Positions 1-11,871 are shown, counted from the first letter of the stretch. The stretch is 64,000 nt of DNA from Tillus elongatus (GCA_964006375.1 OZ023267.1:23921739-23985738); one strand, 5' to 3'. Numbers and translations: made by a program. Notes: a model not told the origin generated them from the sequence alone.

Positions 1-735
1 GTCTACGCACGCGGTTCTTTTTTAGTATCATTTCTTTGGTAGTAGACGGAAATGGGGCAGATTGCTTGGGCCTGGGTGCATCATTGATGCATGTTCGACA
101 GAATATTGGATTTTCGACTGTAGATTATCCACTGCACCCTCGAGTTCGGGGATGCTGCGGGTAACCGGAATATTGCCAAGGGTGTTTTACGGTGTTCTGT
201 GAAAACTTTTCACAGTACCTTTTTCCTTGAAAAGTCGGGTTCGACATTGTCATATCCGAGCTGCAAAATGACTGGATTATGGTCCGACGAGATGTCGTTT
301 AGGGTTGCTATTTCATGGAGAAGGGACACTGAATTGGTATCGAATAAGAGGATTAGGTCGGCGTCTAGAATTCTCTTGTGTGGAGGATTATAGGCATAAA
401 TGAGCTTTGTTGGGCCTGCAGAGGAAGTGTTGACTACGGTTTGTGTAGCCTCGATATTCTGCGGGGCTGGCGTACTAAGAGCATAGTGGTCAATATTTGT
501 TTAACATACACTGCCGTGCCGCCACCTCTGAAAGTGGTGCGGTCATTGCTGTAAATGTATAGTTGGGAAGTTTCGGATTGGTTGGGAGACGAATATTTGT
601 TTTTTTTTGGACTAGAATAACGTCGAGTTTGTAGCGTTGGGCGAATTCTTGGAGTTCATTTCTTTTGCAGGCTATTCCGTTTACATTCCAGGATGCAACC
701 TGCAAGGATTGTGGCTTTCTTCGAGAAGGCATTTA
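1..735 (-). pseudogene. LINE endonuclease (EEP/APE) domain, broken
   Basis: This is the N-terminal endonuclease region of a jockey/R1-like non-LTR retrotransposon, reading leftward from about 732. The first frame contains VASWNVNGI, the opening strand of exonuclease-endonuclease-phosphatase nucleases, followed by the KLDVILVQ segment. A frameshift near 540 moves coding to a frame with FRGGGTAVYVK. A further shift near 480 gives LIYAYNPPHKRILDADLILLFD and then SDHNPVILQLG, the C-terminal SDH motif. The normal middle of the domain, including the catalytic GDFN-type motif, is missing between LLFDTNS and SLLHEIATL, so there is an internal deletion as well as frameshifts. No reverse transcriptase follows within the window, because the element runs off the left edge. 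It is certainly a LINE; the clade is not settled. Confidence 0.5.
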
Positions 736-1236
736 CTTCTCAAAGATTGACACGCTTTCACGGATTAGTGGGATGGCGGATGTGATCAGCGTCAGCAGAT
801 CAGGGGAGGTTTGGAGAAGGTTCCGGACTTACCCCGCGAACAATTTCAGCTGTGTGAAATTGATCCAAGTAATGAAGGGCATTGCGTTAGAGAGGTTTAT
901 GGAGGAAGCTGTTTTTGCAGTGGGAGGCACATGGTTTAAATAGTGTCGCGGCTGCTTCCTTCTTCACTCATATCTTCAGTGGTCGAAGATTTAGCATTGC
1001 CTCTATCAGGTTTTAAGAGTTACTTTCATACTTCTTTTGCCTCTTGCTTTACTAGGCGGTGATTGATCAGTAAAGCTGGGAACTACACATTCAGTTGCTA
1101 TAAAATGTGTGTTCCGTAGATTTTTGTCCGCTATCTCAATGTAAACATTAAAGTGATTTCGTTTCGAGGTGTAGGATGCCAACAAACAAAGGATAAAGTA
1201 TTGTACCAAAAGTGAAGTCCCTAAGTTATAAAGTAA
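736..1236. other. No gene seen
   Basis: Short open frames here have no recognisable motif. The stretch may be LINE 5' sequence (736-950) followed by unassigned DNA. Confidence 0.5.
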
Positions 1237-4325
<3,089 letters not shown>

Positions 4326-5452
4326 TAAAATTGAGTTATAGGTAGCAAGTTTCTTCATGGTTTTAATTAAAACTGAGAGCTAATTAGAAAAAACAGTAAA
4401 TTATTATGAATCTTGAGTTGTTCTACTTTTACCGAGAGAACATAAAAATTCAGGGAATGTTTCTTTTACGATTCAGGTTCTATTGCAAATACACAGTGAT
4501 AATTAGAAGTGCTTTCGGTTTCTGTAAGATCCTGCCTACAACGGTAGTGTATCTCAAATTAACTCTTACTTAACTCTAGCCTGCTGAAATTTAATCTGAT
4601 GCATTAAAAGCATTATTTCTATTCTATTCATTGTTGTTTAGTCTTGAATAAAATACATTTACATTTTTACTCTCGTAATTAGCACTTTTGTAGAGCATTC
4701 TACATCAAGCTTACATAATCATCTTTATTTATTTGGAATGGTTTACGTCACCTTTAGAGAAGATAAACTTATTATTCCAGTGAATTTAAATTAATATATT
4801 CCTTTGATATACTTTCATTTCAGAGTACCATTCATTTTTAATGCTAATAAAAAAAGAACTGGTGTGTAAATGAAGGTAGGTTGTAATTATAAATAAACAA
4901 ATAATCATTGAAGATGTCAAAAAAGTCTAGTCGCAGCAAGTGCGTTATGGTAGCGAATTTTCTTTAAAATATTTCAAATCTCGGGAATTTTTTTTGGTTA
5001 AATTCTTATAACTCTTTTTTATTTTAACTTAGAGACCTAAATTTGGGTATAGATAGCATCACGTCTTTTTTTTTTTTTGGTAAACCCCCCGAATACCTCG
5101 ATTTTATTTGATAAAAATACACATTCTTGCATGAAAATTGATTTTCCACCATTTGCTTCAGAGTAATGACGGCTTTAACATTTTTTTAAATGACAAGCTC
5201 CTTCTTTTTCTTGCTTTTCAACCGACAATATAAAAATGTTACTATCCTACAGGCCATGTTTTTCGAGTAAGTGACAATTTTGAATGTGAGAAATCGTAAA
5301 TTTTATTGTTGACAAAAAATAAACAAATTAAGTGTTGTCCCAGTCATCCTATACATTAAATTTTAAAAAAATTGAATTGAAGAAATTATAAATTAAAAAA
5401 TAGATAAATATTTGTATATATGGGCATATGAGTATATGTGAAATTTAAATTA
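4326..5452. other. AT-rich, one family end, no gene
   Basis: The only recognisable item is a lone interspersed-family end at 4925-4975 (GTCGCAGCAAGTGCGTTATG). No open frame in this stretch has motif support. Confidence 0.5.
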
Positions 5453-5536
5453 CCCCACTATGTGAAAACTGGAACCTGTGATGAGCACTGATAAGTACAC
5501 TTGGAGAACCCAAATCACCAGAACACATATTTTAAA

Positions 5537-5576
5537 GACCTCACGATCGTTTCATTGACAACGTCAGCGTCATCAG
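5537..5576 (-). ncRNA. Hammerhead-like motif, left foldback arm
   Basis: On the minus strand the order is CTGATGA (5576-5570), a hairpin (CGCTGAC-GTT-GTCAATG), GAAAC (5553-5549) and GTC (5539-5537). Stem II has one mismatch. Stem I is not convincing by eye. Penelope-like elements are known to carry hammerhead ribozymes, so the assignment is plausible but unproven. Confidence 0.5.
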
Positions 5577-5606
5577 AGAATGAAAAGTTTGAGAATTTTT
5601 CATCCT

Positions 5607-5646
5607 CTGATGACGCTGACGTTGTCAGTGAAACGACCGTACGGTC
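5607..5646 (+). ncRNA. Hammerhead-like motif, right foldback arm
   Basis: CTGATGA is at 5607-5613, a 7-bp stem II (CGCTGAC/GTCAGTG) follows, GAAAC is at 5630-5634 and GTC at 5644-5646. GACC pairs with GGTC around GTAC in the stem III position. Compared with the copy at 55019, stem II shows a compensated change (CTGAC/GTCAG against CTAAC/GTTAG), which argues for conserved RNA structure. Stem I is weak. Confidence 0.5.
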
Positions 5647-5754
5647 TTTAAAATATGTGTTGTGTTGATTTGGGTTCTCCAAGTATACTTATTAAATTAC
5701 CCCATAAAAATGATCCATGGGTGTAAGATTTTGGGGATCTCGCGGGCGATTAAT

Positions 5755-6403
5755 TCAATCCTCACACGCCGGTTCGCCTCCTAGGAAAGCAGTTGTCAAA
5801 AAATCGCAAACAGAGCACCCATAGTGCGGGAGTTCGTCATCTTGCTGAAACCATATAGTATTTTCTGGTAAGTCAAGATTGTTGTCGTTTAAACAGAGTA
5901 CTGCAAGTGCTGGAAGAAGATAATTTTCCAAAAATTTAAATATCCTTCTCCAGTGGATGTTTCTTCTAAGCAAAAAAGCCCTGCTATTCTTCTATCAACT
6001 ATTCCAGCGCTCATATTTATGGTGTGTTAAGTATATGCCCCTCCCCCTCCATCATTCAATAAGGGTTTACTTACCTGCAATTTTGACGGTTTCCTGTGCC
6101 ATGGAGCAAAAGGTGGCCTTATTAAAAAAAAAAAATCCGGTGCAAGCGTCGATTTGCTTGGCACAAATCCATGATAGTTACACAAAACTGTAGTCGCCGG
6201 TCGGGGTAGTCATCATTGACCTCCTGTACGAGTTGAATTTTGTAGGCGCGGTATTTTACTAATGCAGCCAATTTAGACATATTCTGAGGATTTTCTTTCG
6301 TACTTACCAAAATGTTTGGCTTATGACTTTTACCAACCTTCGGACGTTTAAGTTTTGGCATAGCTTCAACACCACCGGTTTGTTTGACAGTTAAATGTGC
6401 CAT
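5755..6403 (-). pseudogene. Decayed mariner-like transposase
   Basis: Reading leftward, 6403-6122 gives an N-terminal part ending in RAYKIQLVQEVNDDYPDRRL, which matches the RPYKIHLLQELSEDDFDRRI region of the intact transposase at 2.6 kb. A poly-A run near 6122-6132 coincides with loss of frame. 5973-5755 gives WFQQDDELPHYG, the second catalytic block with DGAPPH altered to DELPHY. The third catalytic block is absent or unrecognisable. Several stops and shifts separate the parts. It belongs to the same broad family as the intact copy but is clearly dead and diverged. Confidence 0.5.
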
Positions 6404-6710
6404 AATAATTAAGAGACAATAAGTATTTTGTACCGATAATACGTTAAAAATTGGTATTAAACTAACGCTTTGTCGTTATTTATACCTACGTCATCTGTAG
6501 AAAACATCAGGTACGAGTGCGTAGAGAACAAAATTCCAAATTACAGCATAAGAAATTGTTTCTCATGCTGTGCCCAAACCCAATACGCAGTACTGCTGCG
6601 AATCCGACGATTCCAAACGTTTTCACGAATTTAATTGAAAAAATCTCCGACACTGCCTATTTTATCTATTATATATTTTTTCTTTCTTTTTTTTTTAATT
6701 TAATATATAC
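6404..6710. other. No gene seen
   Basis: Likely flank or untranslated remnant of the adjacent dead mariner. No motif was found. Confidence 0.5.
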
Positions 6711-7032
6711 AGCCTAGTTCAAATTTGCGCATCGCCATTTGGGATGCTGTAAACTGTAAGAGATACGAGGATTGTTAAATTGGGGCAAAGTTGCGCCTTT
6801 CTATGGTAATCAATCATCTGAAAGAACATTGGAGGTGTCATTTTTAGTTTTTTAATTATTCGAAAAACGAAAATATTCATTTTTTTTTCAAGCGAATACC
6901 GAAAGAAATAAACTTTTTTAAGTATGACATTGTTAGGACACTTTCTTATGGGCAGTCTAACTCTGTCATTATATCTTCCAAAGTGTTCTTGATGTAAGAG
7001 TTACAACACTTAATTTTGATTTTTTTATGGAC

Positions 7033-7103
<71 letters not shown>

Positions 7104-7205
7104 GATCACCATAGACACGCGCAACTTCTATGCCCCAATCTAACCACCATCGTATCTATTACGGTTTACAAGATCCCAATGGTGAGGCTCGAATTTGAAC
7201 TACCC

Positions 7206-7207
<2 letters not shown>
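6711..7207. mobile_element. MITE with ~107-bp inverted repeats
   Basis: The left arm (about 6713-6822; TAGTTCAAATTTGCGCATCG ...) is matched in inverse orientation by 7100-7203. Both arms share GGGAT.TGTAAAC, GAGATACGA/TAGATACGA and TTGGGGCA. The interior is AT-rich with a (TA)n tract at 7037-7100 and no gene. Both ends abut TA-rich DNA, so a TA target is likely. This would be a non-autonomous Tc1/mariner-type element, by structure only. Confidence 0.5.
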
Positions 7208-7210
<3 letters not shown>

Positions 7211-7303
<93 letters not shown>

Positions 7304-7488
7304 TGGTAAGACACACGAAGCAACTAGGTGGCAGCACGTTGCCACCACTCACTTAGTGTTGGAACGCTGGCTACCATAGCCGTATCACTTTATAGGTGTA
7401 TTTTCGCTACAATTAGTATGCCGTACCGACTATCTCTAATTAGAGCGAAACCGGTTTACAGTTTTAATTGTAGTGAGAATGCATCTAG

Positions 7489-7584
<96 letters not shown>

Positions 7585-7585
7585 T
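7211..7585. repeat. Two (TA)n tracts and a 190-bp spacer
   Basis: (TA)n at 7211-7300 and 7494-7585 enclose a unique-looking segment with a near-palindrome, GTGGCAGCACGTTGCCAC, at about 7330-7347. No coding sign. Confidence 0.5.
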
Positions 7586-7749
7586 ATGCTTCTTGCATTT
7601 ATCTGGATTTTTTTAACGGTCTATTATTAATATATTGTTTTTTTTTTCAGGTATGGTGTTCTAACAAGACCGGTATCCAAACTTAATGTGGCTAAGGCAA
7701 GTAATTTTACTGTAGAGTTTGTGTCCACCTGATTTATTCTGTAAATACA

Positions 7750-7852
7750 GAAAATGAATGCAGCAAGTCCGTTGCCGCAACAAATTATCTAATGTATATA
7801 ACTCAATTATAGATTAACCTACAAACCAAAAACCAACGTTTTTATGAACGAT
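7750..7852 (+). repeat. Interspersed-family head split by the Polinton
   Basis: A degenerate family end (GCAGCAAGTCCGTTGCCGC at 7760) leads into typical internal sequence. It is cut by the Polinton after aacgat (7847-7852). The same element continues at 18812 with the duplicated aacgat and reaches its (TA)n tract at 18944. Confidence 0.5.
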
Positions 7853-7882
7853 AGTAGGTAATGCGGCACTTTGAGCAGACAG

Positions 7883-8120
7883 TGACGTCACAGGAAGTGA
7901 CGTCACGGCGCCGGCGCCTAGCCACGCCCTGGCGCCGGCGCCTGCACTGGCGCCTGCCCCGGCGCCTGCCCCGGCCCCGGCGCCTAGCCACGCCCCGGCC
8001 CCCGGCGCCAAGCCCCGGCGCCAGCCCCGGCGCCCAGCCACGCCCTGGGCCAGACAGTCACATTTAGTCTTGTTATGTAAACATTCTAAGGTCATTGACC
8101 TGTCTTTGACAGTGACGTCA
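7883..8120. promoter_or_regulatory. TGACGTCA palindromes around a GGCGCC block
   Basis: TGACGTCA, the full CRE/ATF consensus, occurs at 7883, 7898 and 8113. Between them, 7903-8052 is almost pure G+C made of GGCGCC palindromes and CpG, in sharp contrast to the AT-rich surroundings. The mirror arrangement exists in the right arm. Possible roles are binding sites for host bZIP factors or for the integrase or terminal protein. Function is inferred only. Confidence 0.5.
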
Positions 8121-8194
8121 CATGACTTGTGCCAGACAATCACATAAGTGTCTAACCTATTACTTCAAATTATTATATTTTGAAAAAAACCATT

Positions 8195-8268
8195 TGGTGC
8201 AGGTGAGTTTCGAACCCGGGGCATTCAGATGGGAGGCAACGATGCTACCCGTTAAGCTAAGCAGACGC
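8195..8268 (-). other. tRNA-like segment in left arm
   Basis: The minus strand reads GCGTCTGCTTAGCTTAACGG ... CCCGGGTTCGAAACTC ... CACC. It has an A-box-like TTAGCTTAACGGG, a CTCCCAT stretch like an anticodon loop with CCC, and a B-box-like GGGTTCGAAAC. The acceptor, D and anticodon stems do not pair well, so it is not a normal tRNA gene. Confidence 0.5.
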
Positions 8269-8591
8269 TTGTTAATTTATTGTTTTAGGTTGGTATATAT
8301 ATATATATACGACTTTTAATTACAAACCATACATGTAATAGAATTAAAGTTTATTATTAGACAAATGGATGATTTACAAAATAATGTTTAATATTAGAGG
8401 CGGAACCAAAACGGAAGAACCAAAATGGCGGAATGAAAGATGGAAGCCTGTGATACCTTAAGCTGACATTATAAAAAATGGCGGCTTTCTTTCTTAAAGA
8501 TGGTGCCTTTCGCTGATAAAGATGGTTGAAGACTTATTTAAAAATAACACACAGAGGTCGTTAGCAAACAAAAGAAGGAAGTTCAGAAACA

Positions 8592-9050
8592 TACTGTAGG
8601 GGGCCCCTTGATGGGTAAATGGTATTCGTGTTTGAGCTTGTCTAGAATACAGCCGTTAGAAGTATGACATCATCCACAAACCTGTTCCACAAACCTGTTT
8701 GAGTTTTGTCTGTACGGTTGTTATCTAGTGTAATTTCCGTTGAATGACATCACCCCATTATTTGTGTTTGAACTTGTCTGTGTATCTGTTTAATATACGC
8801 AAGAGAGAGGCCCGCTTAGGGTAAATAACGTGTCAGTTGATGACTTTGGTGAATGTTATCTTGTGTTATATCTGTTCAATCACCCCCATTACTCGTGTTT
8901 GAGCTTGTCTAGTACAAACCGAAAGGATGACATCATCCATGTAAATTGTTCACTACACACTGTTAAACTCATTCAAAATTTAGTTATCGTAGAGGTAAGA
9001 CGTGCTTCAGTTAACTCTAACGTATCCAAGTGCTCAGTAGTGTGTTTAAA
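8592..9050 (+). promoter_or_regulatory. Upstream region of the KilA-N gene with repeated motifs
   Basis: Three diverged repeats about 135 bp apart carry GTGTTTGAGCTTGTCTA (8627, 8766, 8897) and TGACATCA (near 8666, 8744, 8928), one base from the TGACGTCA of the arms. An Inr-like TTCAGTT lies at 9006-9012, about 40 bp before the start codon. No coding frame here is convincing. Confidence 0.5.
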
Positions 9051-9989
9051 ATGGCTACATTAAATGATGTGTGCTACCAGCAAATTAAAGACAACTTCTG
9101 GTATGGTTTATTTGCAGACTTTCAATTAATTATTGATAAAAACACTGGTTATTTTAATGCGACTAAGCTGTGTAAAGATGGTGAGAAAAGATTCAGACAT
9201 TGGTTGGAAAATAAGAAAACTAAAGAGTTGATTACCTATTACAACGGTCAGGCGAAGAAACATTTAGGTAGCCAGAATACCGATTACCTTAATATTTCAA
9301 CCGAAGATGTCCACTTAGAGTCACATCTAGGGGGCCGGAATTCCGGCCCCCTAGATGTGCTGGAAGCAACATCTCAACTAACACCTACAACCGCTACATA
9401 CTTGGTGGACTTTGGTGGAACACAGACTGAAAACAACTTGATATCTGGTACATATGTCTGTAAAGATTTGATATTAAATTTGGCTTGTTGGATATCCAAT
9501 AGTTTCTATGAAAAGTGCAACCAAATTATTTTTGATTTTTTCGTAAGTGAATTTAATCAAAAATACAAGGATAACCTCAAAGAAATTGAAGTGAAATTAA
9601 TGGAGATAGATGATGAAGTGCAGCGTATGCGAGAAACAAATGCTAAAATCACAGAACATTTAGAAGATATATCTCCAAAACCAAGCAACCCTGGAAAACT
9701 TTGTGTTTTTGGTTTGCTTTCAAGAAATGAGAAGGATACTACCTATCCATATCATGCTGTAAGGACTCAGAAGAAAAGTTTTAAAAGAGCTGTCAAGAAC
9801 TTTAAAAATAAACACCCTGATTCCGAAGTAGTTTTAAACATGTTGTATGATCCAAATTCTGTAAATCTCTTTAACAGAATAAAGACCGAAGTCGAATACC
9901 TCAAGGCGAAGAGAAACGATCTACAGATAGCAGATGTACCTCAGGAGAAGTTTATTCAGGATATTATTGATTTACGATATAAATTGTAA
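9051..9989 (+). CDS. KilA-N/BRO-type DNA-binding protein
   Basis: A 312-aa protein with the KilA-N fold found in baculovirus BRO, entomopoxvirus and iridovirus proteins, expected to bind DNA in the nucleus or viral factory. The ATG at 9051 (MATLNDVCYQQIKDNFW) is preferred over an upstream GTG. The KilA-N domain spans about 15-167. GYFNATKLCKDG (33-44) is its diagnostic core, RFRHWLE follows at 47-53, and the domain closes with ICKDL-like VCKDLILNLACWIS (136-149). Residues 168-205 are charged and probably coiled coil. The C-terminal part (about 215-300; YPYHAVRTQKKSFKRAVKNF) resembles the DUF3627/MSV199-associated C-terminal domain. A 38-bp DNA palindrome encodes residues 91-104 in the variable linker. 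It is the first gene of the Polinton and the only one on the left reading rightward. AATAAA follows at about 10026. Confidence 0.5.
   Translation: MATLNDVCYQQIKDNFWYGLFADFQLIIDKNTGYFNATKLCKDGEKRFRHWLENKKTKELITYYNGQAKKHLGSQNTDYLNISTEDVHLESHLGGRNSGPLDVLEATSQLTPTTATYLVDFGGTQTENNLISGTYVCKDLILNLACWISNSFYEKCNQIIFDFFVSEFNQKYKDNLKEIEVKLMEIDDEVQRMRETNAKITEHLEDISPKPSNPGKLCVFGLLSRNEKDTTYPYHAVRTQKKSFKRAVKNFKNKHPDSEVVLNMLYDPNSVNLFNRIKTEVEYLKAKRNDLQIADVPQEKFIQDIIDLRYKL
9322..9359. repeat. Perfect 38-bp palindrome inside the KilA-N gene
   Basis: CACATCTAGGGGGCCGGAA is followed at once by its exact reverse complement, giving a 19-bp stem with no loop, centred on GGAATTCC. It is much more G+C-rich than the surrounding gene and keeps the reading frame open. 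Confidence 0.5.
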
Positions 9990-10098
9990 TTGTTCACTTA
10001 GCTTAATTGTATGTAACCAGATGAAAAAATAAAATAACATTATTTTAATAAAGACTTTTATTTTATTCTAAGTACATTAATACATTAAATATATAAGC

Positions 10099-10224
10099 TT
10101 ATTTAACATCATCTGAATTTATCCAAGAATTCTGAGATTTATCAAAACCCAGCCATTTTACATAGAGCTGCTTGCCTTTCTTCCTCAAGATGCGTTCAAC
10201 CAGATAGATGTCTGTTTGTTTCAT
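10099..10224 (-). CDS. Stand-alone 41-aa chromodomain protein
   Basis: The ORF begins with ATG at 10224-10222 and encodes 41 residues. Its core is YLVERILRKKGKQLYVKWLG followed by FDKSQNSWINSDDV. This is the chromodomain pattern of an aromatic-led first strand (xVExIL), a YxVKW second strand, the WLGF turn, and NSWI before a terminal D-V. Chromodomains normally bind methylated histone tails, and Polinton integrases carry one at their C-terminus. Here it stands alone with no integrase core upstream. Its ATG overlaps the TGA of the fibre-like gene in the string ATGA, suggesting translation by termination-reinitiation. It may be the last remnant of an integrase or a separate targeting or host-interaction factor. 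The motif is clear; expression is inferred. Confidence 0.5.
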   Translation of the reverse strand: MKQTDIYLVERILRKKGKQLYVKWLGFDKSQNSWINSDDVK

Positions 10225-10670
10225 GGCGATGTTGGATTTAAAAGTATCCACTTATCATGTAAATCTTTTAGTTTGCTGTCTATTTCTCCCAGCTTATTCT
10301 TTAGCTTATTATTCTTTAATACATCAACATCTTTTAAAACTTGAGCAGTTATGTTCTTAGCTAAAATTTTCAATTTATTTTCAAATTCGTTTTTTAAATC
10401 TTCCAACTCAGGTTTGTGTACAGCTTCAAGTAGTATGGCAATGATTCTTTGTGTTACCTCATCTTTGTTCTTCTGATAGTCGTCTATCCATACATCAACA
10501 AATTTTTTATTTACACCATCTGTTGCATCGACTGGATCAGCTATGTTACACAATCTATGGCTTTGCAAATCAAAATCACCACTAGTAGTTCTTGGGAAAA
10601 TCTCTCTTTCAATAATTTTAAACTTAGAACCTTTATTGGATTGGGAACGTCCGAACTTATCGATAGACAT
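10221..10670 (-). CDS. Fibre-like coiled-coil protein
   Basis: A 149-aa protein starting MSIDKFGRSQSNKG. Residues 31-60 (GDFDLQSHRLCNIADPVDAT then DGVNKKFVDV) match the short motif at the tip or attachment of many phage tail fibres (G-D-x-D-x-x-x-x-R-L-x-N-x-x-D-P-x-D-x-x-D-x-V-N-K-K-x-V-D). The remainder, 63-140, is charged and heptad-like with no proline until the C-terminus, so a trimeric coiled coil is likely. Similar MSxDxFGR-starting proteins recur in insect Polintons. I infer a virion spike or fibre. The start is the internal ATG at 10670, because the upstream extension (MVLSPSIPT) is not family-like. It lies 49 bp downstream of the DUF8207-like gene on the same strand and overlaps the chromodomain ORF by 4 bp. 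Confidence 0.5.
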   Translation of the reverse strand: MSIDKFGRSQSNKGSKFKIIEREIFPRTTSGDFDLQSHRLCNIADPVDATDGVNKKFVDVWIDDYQKNKDEVTQRIIAILLEAVHKPELEDLKNEFENKLKILAKNITAQVLKDVDVLKNNKLKNKLGEIDSKLKDLHDKWILLNPTSP

Positions 10671-10719
10671 TTTTATACTAAGCACTAAGGTAGGTATATC
10701 TTTGATATATGTAGGTATA

Positions 10720-11871
10720 CTAGGCGATAACACCAACCTCCTTCAGTTCTTCAATGATTGACTGAATTTCATTGTTATGAGCATTATTACCAGCAGCCTG
10801 GGAAGCTACTAAAAGTCTAAGTCTATCAACCAGCTCATTTATGTCATCCCAATAGACATATTCTATTTGTTTGTTATTTTGTAGCATATAGTTGTTAGTG
10901 TTGCTGCTTACATTCTGAGCTCTAGGTTCAGTTTTTTGTTCTGCGTTATGATGTGTGTCGTAACCAAAACCTTGAGGAGTTGAGGATCTACGACCTCGTG
11001 GATTTATCACCGGTTTTATTAGAGTCAGGTACTTTTCAGAGGAACAACCCTTGGTTCGTGCGTTAGGATCATAGTTCATTTTATGCACACTAGTTGCTTC
11101 TAGAATATCTCTATAGTGTTGAAGATCGTCATAGGTATACCCTCTAGGTGTTTTCATAAATATCAATTCTAGCAGACCTTGTGTTTGCGGATATCTCCGT
11201 TGACCTAGTCGAATGTCATTATCAGTAAAATCCAAGTGTTTATTGCCAAGACTCCAGCTACCGGTATCTTTAGCGTAGCGAGCACCATACGTTTGATCAA
11301 TGGTAGCGAGCCTTGGTGGTTCAGTAAAATACTTGTCTACATAATATCGAACTCGTTCAGGATATTGCTCCAAAAATTCTTGATATGCAGGGTTGGATGT
11401 GACAGTTTGTAGATCTGCCTCAAGCTCTTCAAATGTTGGGATATCCTCATCGGAACTTGTCTCCTCAGCCTCTTCCCTAGGTTCAGCTTCAAAAACTTCA
11501 TGGTCTTTAAGGAACTGTACTTGGGGTTTCGTTTCTGGTACCACTTCTTCTTTGATTTGTTCAGCCTTTGGTTGTTGCTGGGGCTGCTGCTGCTGCTGTG
11601 CTGCTGTGTTTTTAGATATTTCACTTAGGGGCTCAACAAGTGGTTTATATAAACGTTGCAGAGCATCATCATTCTCGGCTCTGTTAAGTTTAAGCATTAA
11701 ATGTTTTTTTCGAATATTGTCAGCAAGTTGTAAAATCCTTTTCTTAACTTTTCGCTCTTCCTTACCCAACACTTCCATTGTGCTACAACTGGTCGGTATT
11801 ACCAGCTGGTCTAATAATTTGTTTGAGCGATACAGGTTGTGTGGTGGTTTAACATATACTGACTCCTTCAT
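10720..11871 (-). CDS. DUF8207-like Polinton protein
   Basis: A 383-aa protein of unknown function found in insect Polinton-like elements. The ATG at 11871 (MKESVYVKPPHNLYRSNK) is used; an in-frame GTG lies 24 bp upstream. The N-terminal 35-80 is basic and helical (GKEERKVKKRILQLADNIRK). A glutamine run (92-100) and an acidic linker (about 105-160) follow. A central domain, about 165-290, has LGNKHLDFTDNDIRLGQRRY, a glycine-leucine helix and YTYDDLQHYRDIL. The extreme C-terminus (339-383) holds VYWDDINELVDRLRLLVASQ, then AAGN and EIQSIIEELKEVGVI, the strongest family signature, with a possible leucine-rich helix. Its promoter region is occupied by an array of CANNTG sites. A structural or scaffolding role is a guess from the gene neighbourhood only. 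Confidence 0.5.
   Translation of the reverse strand: MKESVYVKPPHNLYRSNKLLDQLVIPTSCSTMEVLGKEERKVKKRILQLADNIRKKHLMLKLNRAENDDALQRLYKPLVEPLSEISKNTAAQQQQQPQQQPKAEQIKEEVVPETKPQVQFLKDHEVFEAEPREEAEETSSDEDIPTFEELEADLQTVTSNPAYQEFLEQYPERVRYYVDKYFTEPPRLATIDQTYGARYAKDTGSWSLGNKHLDFTDNDIRLGQRRYPQTQGLLELIFMKTPRGYTYDDLQHYRDILEATSVHKMNYDPNARTKGCSSEKYLTLIKPVINPRGRRSSTPQGFGYDTHHNAEQKTEPRAQNVSSNTNNYMLQNNKQIEYVYWDDINELVDRLRLLVASQAAGNNAHNNEIQSIIEELKEVGVIA

Larger units (their letters stand above)
5453..5692. repeat. Penelope-like 3' region as a head-to-head foldback
   Basis: Two copies of one sequence lie in opposite orientation: minus-strand copy about 5453-5586, plus-strand copy 5600-5692, with a spacer of about 13 bp. 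The same sequence follows a GIY-YIG domain at 55.0 kb and recurs at 52.1 kb, which ties it to a Penelope-like element. Each arm contains a CTGATGA ... GAAAC ... GTC hammerhead-like core. Confidence 0.5.
7853..8591 (+). repeat. Polinton left terminal inverted arm
   Basis: About 739 bp, inverse of 17838-18811 with indels. In order it has the AGTAGG end, two CRE-type TGACGTCA palindromes, a GGCGCC-rich block, a third TGACGTCA, a tRNA-like segment, a short (TA)n, and an AT-rich part with several AAAATGGCGG-like words. It lacks about 110 bp present in the right arm near 17890-18000, and its GC block is shorter. Confidence 0.5.

Noticed and set aside
9322..9359. Cloning linker or sequencing adapter (GGAATTCC centre)
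   Set aside because: The palindrome extends 15 bp beyond the EcoRI-like core on each side and keeps the reading frame, which a linker would not explain; read-level checking is still advised.
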